From Siphonodentalium dalli (Eukaryota; Mollusca; Scaphopoda; Gadilida; Siphonodentaliidae), in contig CP136069.1 in NCBI GenBank assembly GCA_032622095.1, positions 87,196,958 through 87,260,957 on the forward strand: a stretch of 64,000 nt of DNA, written 5' to 3'. The translations under genes were made by a program, and so were the position numbers. The notes under the pieces are model-generated. The model was given only the letters and a program-made list of their open reading frames with translations. It was not told the origin of the DNA and did not search any database. Positions within the stretch are counted from its first letter, which is position 1, and the number at the start of each line of letters is the position of its first letter. This document shows, piece after piece, positions 44,769 through 57,078 of this stretch.

Positions 44769-47700
44769 AAATGAAAGTGTCAATGACACAGTAGCTCAAC
44801 TTGGAAAGGGAATAACTTAATATATTACAGTCAATGGAGCGATTAGGAATGTGGAAAGTTGAATGTCTAATACTAGTTTATAGACATGAAGAGAAAAGTA
44901 AAATCCAAGATGGCTGCTGGCGGTCATGTTTTCGGCCGAATGACCCCAAAATGAGTCGTTCCCATCTACATGTCATCGTTAACATCAATGACAAATTTTA
45001 TGACGATCAGACTCAAGGTACGACCTGTGGCCCGTGCTAATGGATTAAATTTTTAAATCCAAGATGGCCACTGGCGGCCATGTTTTTTGTCCGAATGACC
45101 CCAAAATGACTTGTTCCCATTTACATTCCAATTTCAACAGCCATTAAAAATTTATGATGATCAGACTAAAGGTACGACCTGTAGCCCGTGGTAAAGGATT
45201 TAGTCATACAAAGAGTAAAATCCAAGTTGGCTGCTGGCGGCCATGTTTTTTGGCCAAATGACCCCAAAATGACTCGTTCCCATCTACATGTCATTATTAA
45301 CATTCATGAAATTTTTTATGATGATCAGACTAAAGGTACGACCTGTAGCCCGTGCTAAAGAATTTAGTCATACAAAGAGTAAAATCCAAGATGGCTGCTG
45401 GCGGCCATGTTTTTCAACAAAATGACCCCAAAATGACTCGTTCCCATCTACATGTCAATATTAACATCCATGACAAATTTCATGATGATCAGACGAACAG
45501 TACGACCTGTGGCCCGTGCTAATGGATTAAATTTTGAAATCCAAGATGGCTGCTGGCGGCCATGTTTTTTGTCCAAATGACCCCAAAAAGACTCGTTCCC
45601 ATCTACATTCCAATTTCAACAGCCATGACAAATTTTATGATGATCAGACTAAATGTACGACCTGTAGCCCGTGCTAAAGGATTTAGTCATACAAAGAGTA
45701 AAATCCAAGATGGCTGCTGGCGGCCATGTTTTTCGCCAAATGACCCCAAAATTACTCGTTCCCATCTACATGTCAATATTATCATCCATGACAAATTTCA
45801 TGATGATCAGACAAACAGTACGACATGTGGCCCGTGCTAATGGATTAAATTTTGAAATCCATGTTTTTCGCCAAATGACCCCAAAATTACTCGTTCCCAT
45901 CTACATGTCAATATTATCATCCATGACAAATTTCATGATGATCAGACAAACAGTACGACCTGTGGCCCGTGCTAATGGATTAAATTTTGAAATCCATGTT
46001 TTTTGTCCGAATGACCCCAAAATGACTCGTTCCCATTACATTCCAATATCAACAGCCATGACAAATTTTATGATGATCAGACTAAAGGTACGACCTGTAG
46101 CCCGTGCTAAAGGATTTAGTCATACAAAGAGTAAAATCCAAGATGGCTGCTGGCGGCCATGTTTTTTGGCCGAATGACCCCAAAATGACTCGTTCCCATC
46201 TACATGTGATTATTAACATTCTTGACAAATTTTATGATGATCAGACTAAAAGTAGGACCTGTAGCCCGTGCTAAAGGATTTAGTCATGCAAAGAGTAAAA
46301 TCCAAGACGGCTGCTGGCGGCCATGTTTTTTGGCCGAATGACCCCAAAATGACTCGTTCCCATCTAAATGTCATTGTTAACATCCATGACAAATTTTATG
46401 ATGATCAGACAAAAGGTACGACCTGTAGCCCGTGCTAAAGGATTTAGTCATACAAAGAGTAAAATCCAAGATAGCTGCTGGTGGCCATGTTTTTGAGCCA
46501 AATGACCCCAAAATGACTCGTTCCCATCTACATGTCAATATTATCATCCATGACAAATTTCATGATGATCAGACAAACAGTACGACATGTGGCCCGTACT
46601 AATGGATTAAATTTTGAAATCCATGTTTTTCGCCAAATGACCCCAAAATTACTCGTTCCCATCTACATGTCAATATTATCATCCATGACAAATTTCATGA
46701 TGATCAGACAAACAGTACGACCTGTGGCCCGTGCTAATGGATTAAATTTTGAAATCCATGTTTTTTGTCCGAATGACCCCAAAATGACTCGTTCCCATTA
46801 CATTCCAATATCAACAGCCATGACAAATTTTATGATGATCAGACTAAAGGTACGACCTGTAGCCCGTGCTAAAGGATTTAGTCATACAAAGAGTAAAATC
46901 CAAGATGGCTGCTGGCGGCCATGTTTTTTGGCCGAATGACCCCAAAATGACTCGTTCCCATCTACATGTGATTATTAACATTCTTGACAAATTTTATGAT
47001 GATCAGACTAAAAGTACGACCTGTAGCCCGTGCTAAAGGATTTAGTCATGCAAAGAGTAAAATCCAAGACGGCTGCTGGCGGCCATGTTTTTTGGCCGAA
47101 TGACCCCAAAATGACTCGTTCCCATCTAAATGTCATTGTTAACATCCATGACAAATTTTATGATGATCAGACAAAAGGTACGACCTGTAGCCCGAGCTAA
47201 AGGATTTAGTCATACAAAGAGTAAAATCCAAGATAGCTGCTGGTGGCCATGTTTTTGAGCCAAATGACCCCAAAATGACTCGTTCCCATCTACATGTCAA
47301 TATTAACATCCACGACAAATTTTATGATGATCAGACAAACAGTACGACCTGTGGCCCGTGCTAATGGATTAAATTTTGAAATCCAAGATGGCTGCTGGCG
47401 GCCATGTTTTTTGTCCGAATGACCCCAAAATGACTCGTTCCCATCTACATTCCAATTTCAACAGCCATGACAAATTTTATGATGATCAGACTAAATGTAC
47501 GACCTGTAGCCCGTGCTAAAGGATTTAGTCATACAAAGAGTAAAATCCAAGATGGCTGCTGGCGGCCATGTTTTTCGCCAAATGACCCCAAAATTACTCG
47601 TTCCCATCTACATGTCAATATTATCATCCATGACAAATTTCATGATGATCAGACAAACAGTACGACCTGTGGCCAGTGCTAATGGATTAAATTTTGAAAT

Positions 47701-49052
47701 CCAAGATGGCCGCTAGTGGCCATGTTTTTTGTCCGAATGACCCCAAAATGACTCGTTCCCATCTACATTCCAATATCAACAGCCATGACAAATTTTATGA
47801 TGATCAGACTAAAGGTACGACCTGTAGCCCGTGCTAAAGGATTTAGTCATACAAAGAGTAAAATCCAAGATGGCTGCTGGCGGCCATGTTTTTTGGCCGA
47901 ATGACCCCAAAATGACTCGTTCCCATCTACATGTGATTATTAACATTCTTGACAAATTTTATGATGTTCAGACTAAAAGTAGGACCTGTAGCCCGTGCTA
48001 AAGGATTTAGTCATGCAAAGAGTAAAATCCAAGATAGCTGCTGGTGGCCATGTTTTTGAGCCAAATGACCCCAAAATGACTCGTTCCCATCTACATGTCA
48101 ATATTAACATCCACGACAAATTTCATGATGATCAGACAAACAGTACGACCTGTGGCCCGTGCTAATGGATTAAATTTTGAAATCCAAGATGGCTGCTGGC
48201 GGCCATGTTTTTTGTCCGAATGACCCCAAAATGACTCGTTCCCATCTACATTCCAATATCAACAGCCATGACTAAAGGTACGACCTGTAGCCCGTGCTAA
48301 AGGATTTAGTCATGCAAAGAGTAAAATCCAAGATGGCTGCTGGCGGCCATGTTTTTTGGCCAAATGACCCCAAAATGACTCGTTCCCATCTACATGTCAT
48401 TATTAACATTCTTGACAAATTTTATGATGATCAGACTAAAAGTAGGACCTGTAGCCCATGCTAAAGGATTTAGTCATGCAAAGAGTAAAATCCAAGACGA
48501 ATTTTGAAAACAAAGATGGCCACTGGCGGCCATGTTTTTTGTCCCAATGACCCCAAAATGACTCGTTCCCATCTACATTCCAATTTCAACAGCCATGACA
48601 AATTTCATGATTATCAGACTAAATGTACGACCTGTAGCCCGTGCTAAAGGATTTAGTCATACAAAGAGTAAAATCCAAGATGGCTGCTGGCGGCCATGTT
48701 TTTTGGCCGAATGACCCCAAAATTACTCGTTCCCATCTACATGTCAATATTAACATTCATGACAAATTTCATGACGATCAGACGAACGGTACGGCCTGTA
48801 GCCCGTGCTAATGGATCCAATTTGGAAATCTAAGTTGGCCGCTGGCGGCCATGTTTTTTTTCCGAATGACCCCAAAATGAATCATTCCGGTACAAATGTT
48901 GATGTCAACAGCTATGACAAATTTCATAATGACCCGATCAAAGGTACGACCTGTAGCCTCTATTGTTGACGCCATACGCACACACGCACACACGGACGAC
49001 GGACGACAAAGCCATGGCAATAGCTCAAACTTTACAAAGTAAAGTTGAGCTA
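44769..49052. mobile_element. Giant Helitron-like (HINE/pearl-type) tandem-repeat element
   Basis: The 5' end AAATGAAAGTGTCAATGACA is followed by TAGCTCAACTTGGAAAGGG. The core has about 25 units near 163 bp, alternating a form with GGATTTAGTCATACAAAGAG and a form with ATGGATTAAATTTTGAAATC, both leading into CCAAGATGGCTGCTGGCGGCC. The tail has (CACACG)n and GGACGACGGACGACAAAGCC, then a terminal hairpin at 49021-49052 (TAGCTCAA...TTGAGCTA). The TAGCTCAACTT near the 5' end inverts the 3' terminal AAGTTGAGCTA. ORFs of up to 168 codons are read-through of repeat units, not genes. It fills the intron between exons 50566 and 44047. Confidence 0.8.
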
Positions 49053-49439
49053 AAAATGGATATAGAACATTTTAGCACCGATGCAATGAAAAATATACGT
49101 TGGTATCTTTGAAATGTACATGTAATTCATAAAATATTCATAAATCACATACTTTACAGAATTTTAGAATTCAAACTAAAACTATTTGTTTGAGACTGGG
49201 TGAATATACCAGAATTTAAATTAGAAAACATATAGACAATAAAAATTGCCATGTTTAATGTGCTCCGTCACCACTCCGACATCCTTGCGTACACCCAATT
49301 CACCTACCAGTAAATACAAATAAAATACATGCAGACATAGTCGGATGGGTAGAGGAGCATGTTACAGGCTGCTGTTGTTTGAGCTTCCAAGAAATAGTAA
49401 CTCAAATATTGTCACCCCTTCGCATCGACGAAGATACAT
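49053..49439. other. Intron; weak candidate exon only
   Basis: A minus-strand segment 49308-49371 has an open frame whose phases (0 in, 1 out) would fill the gap between exons 50566 and 44047. Its acceptor has a poor pyrimidine tract and its translation shows no family resemblance, so it is not called. Confidence 0.35.
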
Positions 49440-49620
49440 GTATTTTATTTCATAAATTAACCTACCTCATATGGCTCAGATTATATCACTTTAACGCTTC
49501 ACCTCAACTCGCATCGTTCCATTTCCGGTGTGGTTTTTTTTAATTACCCACTTATGTGACGTCACACCGGAATACCCCAGCCTACATCAATTTAGTAACT
49601 TTGCGTCCTCGAAGCAACAT
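49440..49620. repeat. Interspersed repeat with CCTACCTCATATGGCTCAG end
   Basis: This matches, inverted, the loop and one arm of the palindromic structure at 59961-60294, including TGACGTCACA and CATCGTTCC/GGAACGATG sequences. The class is unknown. Confidence 0.7.
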
Positions 49621-50565
49621 CGTTTCTAATCGTTCGTCTATATTATGACGGACTCTGTTCACATTATAAGCCTCTGGCTTGGTGAACGACACTTTATATG
49701 AGAATTATAGTTTTTGTATGCCTCGTATTTTGGCCAGAATATGGCCTCATTTGACAAGAGTTTTTTGTCTTTGTCCGCGGGAAAAATGGCGGAAAATTCG
49801 CAGTGCAGTATAGCTTATTTTGGCTCAAGCACCTCGTAGATCAAGATTCAAGATGAAGATAAAGGAACAGAAAGTCCTCAGTGCTAGTGCCAGTACGGTA
49901 TAGACTAGACACAGGCTCTTTCTCGGGCTGTCAGCTCAGCAGAATCATTCCCTTGAAATCTCTTAACAGAGAAATGGGACAGTCCACTTTGTTAGTGCCT
50001 CTTGGCCAAGACATATAGGACTTCGTCGAGTTTACACTCTGACGGTAATTGTGTCTGATGTAGAATCAGAACGCTCAAATCGTGGCGAAAAGCCGACGTT
50101 AGAGCGAGTCTCGGCGAGATGTTTATGATGCAATAGTATCCCTGAAAACTCTGACAGAGAGATTTTGATACGTGTACTGACGAAAAGGCCGGAGAAGAAC
50201 GAAACAATACAATGACAATTCGTATTCAAACTCCAACAAAATCTGTATCAGCTCCTGATTTCGTATCAGAACGCTATATCACAGCGAAAAGAAGAGTGAT
50301 ACTATACAATCGATCTATATATTCCTCATAAATATAATATGAGAGAATTTGATATTGAAATTACGTGTGCTAGCTTCTGTGTAGATATCTAGAAATATTC
50401 AACACAGAAAAGCATCAGGCGCAGCTCTCAGCGCATGACGTCACTTGTTTATTTATAGGTTCGGAGCCGAACTATTACTGAACTGAATTACCAACATATA
50501 TAGCCTATAGAGATATATAGCTAATCTTGGCTTATCATTACTGAGGACAGTCAGTCGCTACTTAC
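49621..50565. other. Intron, nothing recognised
   Basis: Non-repeat-looking sequence with two overlapping minus-strand ORFs (49992-50207 and 50032-50229) that have no domain or splice support. It may hold the missing small exon before 44115, but I could not identify it. Confidence 0.4.
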
Positions 50566-50776
50566 ATGTACGTCTTGAGCGAACTGGTCCCACAGTTTTA
50601 TATGTTTACCAGCTGTCTTTTCCTGTGTCAAAGGACGCAGAAGAGACTGAAGAGTTCTTAAATATTCCTTTATTAGCTGAGATAATGTTCTTGAAAGTGA
50701 ATTGCCAATAACATGCTTCGAAGCAATTATACTTGCCGAGAGAAACATAAGAAAATATACACTCGGTGTATCTTCG
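50566..50776 (-). CDS. Alpha/beta-hydrolase-like gene, N-terminal membrane exon (probable)
   Basis: Minus-strand exon of 211 nt. Acceptor is GGCCTTTGTCAG and donor is GACGTACAT/GTAAGT. One base closes a split codon, then 70 residues follow. The hydrophobic stretch VYFLMFLSASIIASKHVIG could span a membrane; next come a charged helix (TLSQLIKEYLRTLQSLLRPL) and KLWDQFAQDVH. Strand, position and the long open frame place it upstream of the hydrolase core. It could alternatively start at its internal ATG (50748). Linkage to exon 44047 requires an unseen exon, so membership is inferred. Confidence 0.72.
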
Positions 50777-50824
50777 CTGACAAAGGCCAGCTTTGATTAT
50801 TGGGCAACTATATTATAGTATATT

Positions 50825-51345
50825 AAACAAGAGCTACGCTGGGCGTGCAATATACGCCCTCTCTTGGGTCGGCGGAAACTGGTAAAAAAGGGGCATAACT
50901 CTGGTAATAATTGGTGGACGGAACTCAAATTTGAACTTGACCTGTGTTTTGGTGGGATAAAGTAATATACCAAATTATCATTGAATCCGATAAGCTCTAG
51001 TAAAGTTATCATCCGGACAACAAATTTCAGGGATTTTCTAAGTCAAATTACGTCAAATAAGGGGCATAACTCCGGTGAAAATTGGCGGACAGAACCCAAA
51101 TTCGAACTTGAGCTGTCTTTTCTCCTAATAAACCCACATACCAAATTTGATTGAAATCGGTTCACTCTAACTAAAGTTATCATCCGGACAACAAATTTCA
51201 GGGTAAACAATTACGTAAAAAAAGGGGCCATAACTCTCGCAAAAATTATCGGATTAAAACGAAATTCGGACTTGAGCTGTATTTCGATATATGTAATCCA
51301 CAAACGAGAGGCCGATCACGATCGGCAGATGTTTAACCCATACCT
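50825..51345. mobile_element. Helitron-like element (AACAAGAGCTACGC family), truncated
   Basis: The 5' end AAACAAGAGCTACGCTGGGC is followed by GCAATATACGCCC, then units with GGGGCATAACTC at about 50890, 51062 and 51223. After that it joins a GAGAGGCCGATCACGATCGG 5' end of another family near 51306, so one element interrupts the other. It begins only 48 bp beyond the acceptor side of exon 50566-50776. Confidence 0.6.
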
Positions 51346-52768
51346 TGGCGATAGCGATCTTTTTATGAGTGCAAGAATTTCAACAATTCACAGCGTACTA
51401 TTATTTATTAGTTTCATAGTGGAATCAGACATATTGAGCAACTTGCTCATTTAAACACAATAGGAAGATGGATATGACATTCGATTTCAACCTATTCGGT
51501 CACTCCAACAGAGATACATGTATGTGTGATAGATTGATAAAGATAATTATACCCAAACACAGTCAGACAGATGCACCATAGCTGTTAAAGATATAATTGT
51601 TACAATATTAACATCATAATAACTCTATTTATTTAATTCTTACAATGGAACCTGAGTCATAACAGATTATGTTGTTGTGTTAGCTGCATAGTAAAAGTTA
51701 TGGGATGATTGAGATTAGAGACCAACAAACACCTGAACATCTATATAAGTGAGGGGTGAATAGACCTTGATATTAAATATGATTGATAATGGTTGGATAT
51801 AAAATATTTTAATACAGAATTATCAGATAACTAAAGGAGAGATATGAGAAGGGTCAAATTGAAAATATTAGAGTCATAACATTGGATCGCGTACAGTATA
51901 CATGTACCTATGGTTAATTTTATTCTAAGCTGATCATTGGAAAGATACAATGTCTGTAACAGCAGAAATATTATTAAATATTGGGTTAATATTCTCAAAA
52001 CCATTCAATCAATACCAAAATCTATACGCATGAAGAATGTATCACAATCAACCTGAATGAGATTATAAAAGTGATTGGGTGAAAAATATTTGACCAAAAA
52101 GTCAGCTTCAAGAATACCAGAACCATTATTATTATCCTGCAGCCCAAATGCAATAGAGGGAATTTCAAAATAAGATATATCCTCAAATGATGAATATTCA
52201 ATTGGTGGCTTATAATTAATAGAAATTCTTAGTGAACCTGGCCTAAGGCGAAAGAGATAATTTAAAATCTGCATATCAGATATTATGTGTCTATGGAATA
52301 GGTTAATTTTAATCCTGAAATACATGCAAGTGAAAAGTGGATCACGATCAACCTGGACATAGAATAGGAGAATGAACATATGATGTGTGGAGAGTGTTAA
52401 TCATTTTCAATGACATCATATGATGGAACTAATGTGTGGACAAATTGTTTTCTCAAGATAAGACAACAGTGTCTCTGTAAACAACAATTCTCTAAACAGC
52501 CATGCTCCAGAACATCCTTCACATGGACAATGGACTATTTGTATTAATGCCATGAACATGTTTCAACAGGTTGGGTTAAATTACTATTGCACACAAACTG
52601 GAGTAAAGTATCATCAATCACTTAAATTTGACAGCTCTGGGAGCAGCAGTGGTTTAGCAAAGAGTATCCAGTGTCATTTTCTGATCCCAATAAAGCAGAT
52701 TACTGTGTAAAGTTGTTTGTCTTAAATTCTCACAGGGCATATACAATAGGTAGTAAATTACTTGAATT
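51346..52768. other. Intron with old, degraded repeats
   Basis: Scattered phrases such as ACAGGTGAGG, 'CTATATAAGTGAGGGG' and 'GATTGATAATGG' hint at decayed tandem units related to 53080-53270, but no boundaries can be drawn. No exon recognised. Confidence 0.4.
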
Positions 52769-53830
52769 ATAAAGGGCCATAACTCTGTTAAAATATATCG
52801 GATCAAACCCAAATTTGAACTTGATCTGTATTTCGGGGTGAGGACCACATGTACCAAATTTGGTGTAGATCAGATAAAAAATGTTTTGAGTTCTAAGTAA
52901 AAATAAGTTTGAAAAGGGTTAATTAAACGATACCAAAAACCATACAGATAAAGAACGTGCTAAGAAAAACCTTGGTAAGAAATATGAGGCATATCAGAAG
53001 AAAACAGTTTGACTTAGATGGATCAGATAGCATTTGTGTGCAGGGTTAATTATTTTCTAAACCGATCAACCGATCGATACCAAAAACTATACAGGTGAGG
53101 GGTGTGTCATTATAAACCTACATATCAAATATGAAAACAATCGGACAAAAAATAATTTGGTTACAGCATCGGATAGCTCATGCCTATGTGCGGATGCAAA
53201 GTGTTAATAATTTCTAAACCGATCGATACCAAAAACTATACAGGTGAGGAGTGTGTCATCATAAACATGGGAGTAAAAAATAACTCTAATTCCCATAATA
53301 CAGATTTACTGCTCTCAGAGCTAAACTGATACCACTGGTAATTAATTGTAGACTGCTATGGTTATCTGTTCAATTCTTAGTTGAAAAAGGGCCATAACTC
53401 TGGTATAAAATGTTGGATATAACCCATATTCAAACTCGATCTGTATTTTGAGTTGAGAAACTCGCATACCAAATTTGGTTCCGATCAGATAAAAAAAAAT
53501 TTGAGTTATGGCAGCATGCATGAATTCTAAGTCGAAAAAGGGCCATAACTCCATTGAAAAATATCGGATCAAACCCATATTCGAACTCAATCTGTATTTT
53601 GGTCCGAGAAACTTGCATACCAAATTTGATTCTGATCAGATAAATTTTTTTTGAGTTATGGTAGCATGCATGAATTCTAGGTCGAAAAAGGGCCATAACT
53701 CCGTGAAAAAAACTCGGATCGAACCCATATTCGAACTCGATCTGTATTTGGTGCTGACAAATTCATATACAAAATTTGGTTCCGATCAGATATAAAATGT
53801 TCGAGTTATCGCACCATGCGTAAAGTGTCT

Positions 53831-53876
<46 letters not shown>

Positions 53877-53960
53877 GGACGGACGGACGGACTAACGACG
53901 AGTGGTCAATCCGGGCAACGACACTATGTTTACCATACTATGGTATGGGTAAACATAAAA
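52769..53960. mobile_element. Helitron-like element with ACAG microsatellite
   Basis: Tandem units of about 150 bp begin GGGCCATAACTC (phase points 53388, 53538 and 53689; an outlying unit near 52770). They are followed by an (ACAG)n/(ACGG)n microsatellite at 53831-53891, then ACGAGTGGTCAATCC and a perfect-stem hairpin at 53928-53954 (GTTTACCATAC...GTATGGGTAAAC). Core, microsatellite and terminal hairpin make this a clear example of the plan. Confidence 0.7.
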
Positions 53961-54005
53961 AACGGGTTTTGCGTATAAACATTCCAAAATCGAGTTATCA
54001 TCCGG

Positions 54006-54145
54006 AAACCAAAAAACAAGTTCGAACTTGACCTGTGTTTTGGTGGGAGAAAGTAATATACTAAATTTGGATTCATTCCGATAAACTATACTAAAGTTAT
54101 CATCCGGACAACAAATTTCAAGGATTTTCCAAGTAAAAAAAAGTC
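54006..54145. mobile_element. Left part of a GGGGCATAACTCC element split by an insertion
   Basis: GTTCGAACTTGACCTGTGTT to CAAGTAAAAAAAAGTC matches 50925-51056. It continues at 56645 (ATAAGGGGCATAACTCCGG) after the element 54146-56644, exactly as the uninterrupted sequence reads at 51050-51075. Confidence 0.7.
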
Positions 54146-56644
54146 AAATGAAAGTGTCAATGACACTGTAGCTCAACTTGGAAAGGGAATAATTTAATGT
54201 ATTACAGTCAATGGAGCGATTAGGAATGTGGAAAGTTGAATGTCTAATACTAGTTTATAGACATGAAGAGAAAAGTAAAATCCAAGATGGCTGCTGGCGG
54301 CCATGTTTTCGGCCGAATGACCCCAAAATGATTGTATCCCATCTACATGTCATCGTTAACATCCATGACAAATTTTATGACGATCAGACTAAAGGTACGA
54401 CCTGTAGCCTATGCTAAAGAATTTAGTCATACAAAGAGTAAAATCCAAGATGGCTGCTGGCGGCCATGTTTTTTGGCCGAATGACACCAAAATGACTCGT
54501 TCCCATCTACATGTCATTATTAACATCTATGCAAATGTTATGACGATCAGACTAAAGGTACGACCTGTAGCCCATGCTAAAGAATTTAGTCATACAAAGA
54601 GTAAAATCCAATATTAACAACCATGACAAATTTCATGATGATCAGACGAACAGTACGACCTGTGGCCCATGCTAATGGATTAAATTTTGAAATCCAAGAT
54701 GGCCACTGGCGGCCATGTTTTTTGTCCGAATGACCCCAAAATGACTCGTTCCCATTTACATTCCAATTTCAACAGCCATGACAAATTTTATGATGATCAG
54801 ACTAAATGTACGACCTGTAGCCCGTGCTAAAGGATTTAGTCATACAAAGAGTAAAATCAAAGATGGCTGCTGGCGGCCATGTTTTTCTGCCGAATGACCC
54901 CAAAATTACTCGTTCCCATTTACATTCCAATTTCAACAGCCATGACAAATTTTATGATGATCAGACTAAAGGTACGACCTGTAGCCCGTGCTAAAGGATT
55001 TAGTCATACAAAGAGTAAAATCAAAGATGGCTGCTGGCGCCATGTTTTTCTGCCGAATGACCCCAAAATGACTCGTTCCAATCTACATGTCATTATTAAC
55101 ATTCACGACAAATTTTATGATGATCAGACTAAAGGTACAACCTGTAGCCCGTGCTAAAGGATTTAGTCATACAAAGAGTAAAATCCAAGATGGCTGCTGG
55201 CGACCATGTTTTTTGGCCGAATCACCCCAAAATTACTCGTTCCCATCTACATGTCATTGTTAACATCCATGACAAATTGTATGATGATCAGATGAACAGT
55301 ACGACCTGTGGCCCATGCTAATGGATTAAATTTTGAAATCCAAGATGGCCACTGGCGGCCATGTTTATTGGCCGAATGACCCCAAAATTACTCGTTCCCA
55401 TCTACATTCCAATTTCAACAGCCATGACAAATTTTATGATGATCAGACTAAAGGTACGGCCTGTAGCCCGTGCTAAAGGATTTAGTCATACAAAGAGTAA
55501 AATCCAAGATGGCTGCTGGCGGCCATGTTTTTTGGCCGATTGACCCCAAAATGACTCGTTCCCATCTACATGTCATTATTAACATTCTTGACAAATTTGA
55601 TGATGATCAGACTAAAAGTAGGACCTGTAGCCCGTGCTAAAGGATTTAGTCATACAAAGAGTAAAATCCAAGATGGCTGCTGGCGGCCATGTTTTTTGGC
55701 CGAATGACCCCAAAATTACTCGTTCCCATCTACATGTCAATATTAACATCCATGACAAATTTTATGATGATCACACTAAAGGTGCGACCTGTAGCCCGTG
55801 CTAAAGAATTTAGTCATACAAAGAGTAAAATCCAAGAAGGCTGCTGGCCGCCAAATTTCATGATGATCAGACGAACAGTACGACCTGTGGCCCGTGCTAA
55901 TGGATTGAATTTTGAAATCCAAGATGGCCGCTGGCGGCCATGTTTTTTGTCCGAATGACCCCAAAATGACTCGTTCCCATCTACATTCCAATTTCAACAG
56001 CCATGACAAATTTTATGATGATCGGACTAAAGGTACGACCTGTAGCCCGTGCTAAAGGATTTAGTCATACAAAGAGTGAAATCAAAGATGCCTGCTGGCG
56101 GCCATGTTTTTTGGCCGAATGACCCCAAAATGACTCGTTCCCATCTACATGTCATTATTAACATTCTTGACAAATTTTATGATGATCAGACTAAAAGTAC
56201 GACCTGTAGCCCGTGCTAAAGAATTTAGTCATACAAAGAGTGAAATCAAAGATGCCTGCTGGCGGCCATGTTTTTTGGCCGAATGACCCCAAAATTACTC
56301 GTTCCCATCTACATGTCAATATTAACATCCATGACAAATTTCATGACGATCAGACAAACAGTACGCCCTGTAGCCCGTGCTAATGGATTGAATTTTGAAA
56401 TGCAAGATGGCCACTGGCGGCCATGTTTTTTTACCGAATGACCCCAAAATTAATCATTCTGGTCTAAATGTTGATGTCAACAGCTATGACAAATTTCATA
56501 ATGATCCGACCAAAGGTACGACCTGTAGACTGCATTGTTGACGCCTTACGTACACACGCACACACACACGCACACACGTACACACAGACGACGGACGACA
56601 AAGCCATGGCAATAGCTCAAACTTTACAAAGTAAAGTTGAGCTA
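54146..56644. mobile_element. Helitron-like tandem-repeat element, second large copy
   Basis: Same 5' end as 44769 (AAATGAAAGTGTCAATGACA) and the same 3' hairpin TAGCTCAA...TTGAGCTA, ending at 56644. About 15 core units, a (CACACG)n/(CACACA)n tract and GGACGACAAAGCC. Its flanks are two halves of another repeat (54006-54145 and 56645-56790), giving an empty-site comparison in which little or no target sequence is duplicated. Confidence 0.82.
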
Positions 56645-56790
56645 ATAAGGGGCATAACTCCGGTGAAAATTGGCGGGCGGAACCCAAATTCGAACTTGAA
56701 CTTACTTTTCGGCTAGTAAACCCACAAACCAAATTTTATTAAATTTGGTTCACTCTAACTAAAGTTATCATCCTGACATTGCATTTCGCC
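56645..56790. mobile_element. Right part of the split GGGGCATAACTCC element
   Basis: It continues 54145 and matches 51058-51200 (AACCCAAATTCGAACTTGA, TTCACTCTAACTAAAGTTATC). It ends where similarity stops, near CATCCTGACA. Confidence 0.65.
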
Positions 56791-57078
56791 ATAGTTTTAG
56801 TGAGATGTTAGTAATTATTGACCTCAACAGACACTTGCATGTCTGCATTATCCGAATACCAATGTTACCATTGGCCGTAACCAATCCTCGGTGACGTCTT
56901 CGGACCCGAGATGCGTTGAACAAAAAAACTTCGGCAAGACTTAGCGCCGGTAATTCAGATTCCCGTTAGTGCAAAACAATAGGGATATCAGGGATATCAT
57001 TAGCAAGACCGGGCATCACTCAAAGGACAATGAAATATATTTGTACCGGTACATCGTTATCAGAACGTGTGTACTTAC

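Noticed and set aside
44834-49020. ORFs of up to 168 codons within the giant array
   Set aside because: They are the ~163-bp repeat unit read through in frame; the translation repeats itself (for example MTNFMMIRL and VRPVARAKGF) and follows unit boundaries, not a protein fold.
49308-49371. Candidate exon linking 50566 to 44047
   Set aside because: Phases fit (0 in, 1 out), but the pyrimidine tract is poor and a 64-nt open stretch is expected by chance about one time in three; the peptide shows no family features.
56496-56732. Cys/Val-rich minus-strand ORF
   Set aside because: It is the reverse reading of the CACACG microsatellite and tail of the element ending at 56644.
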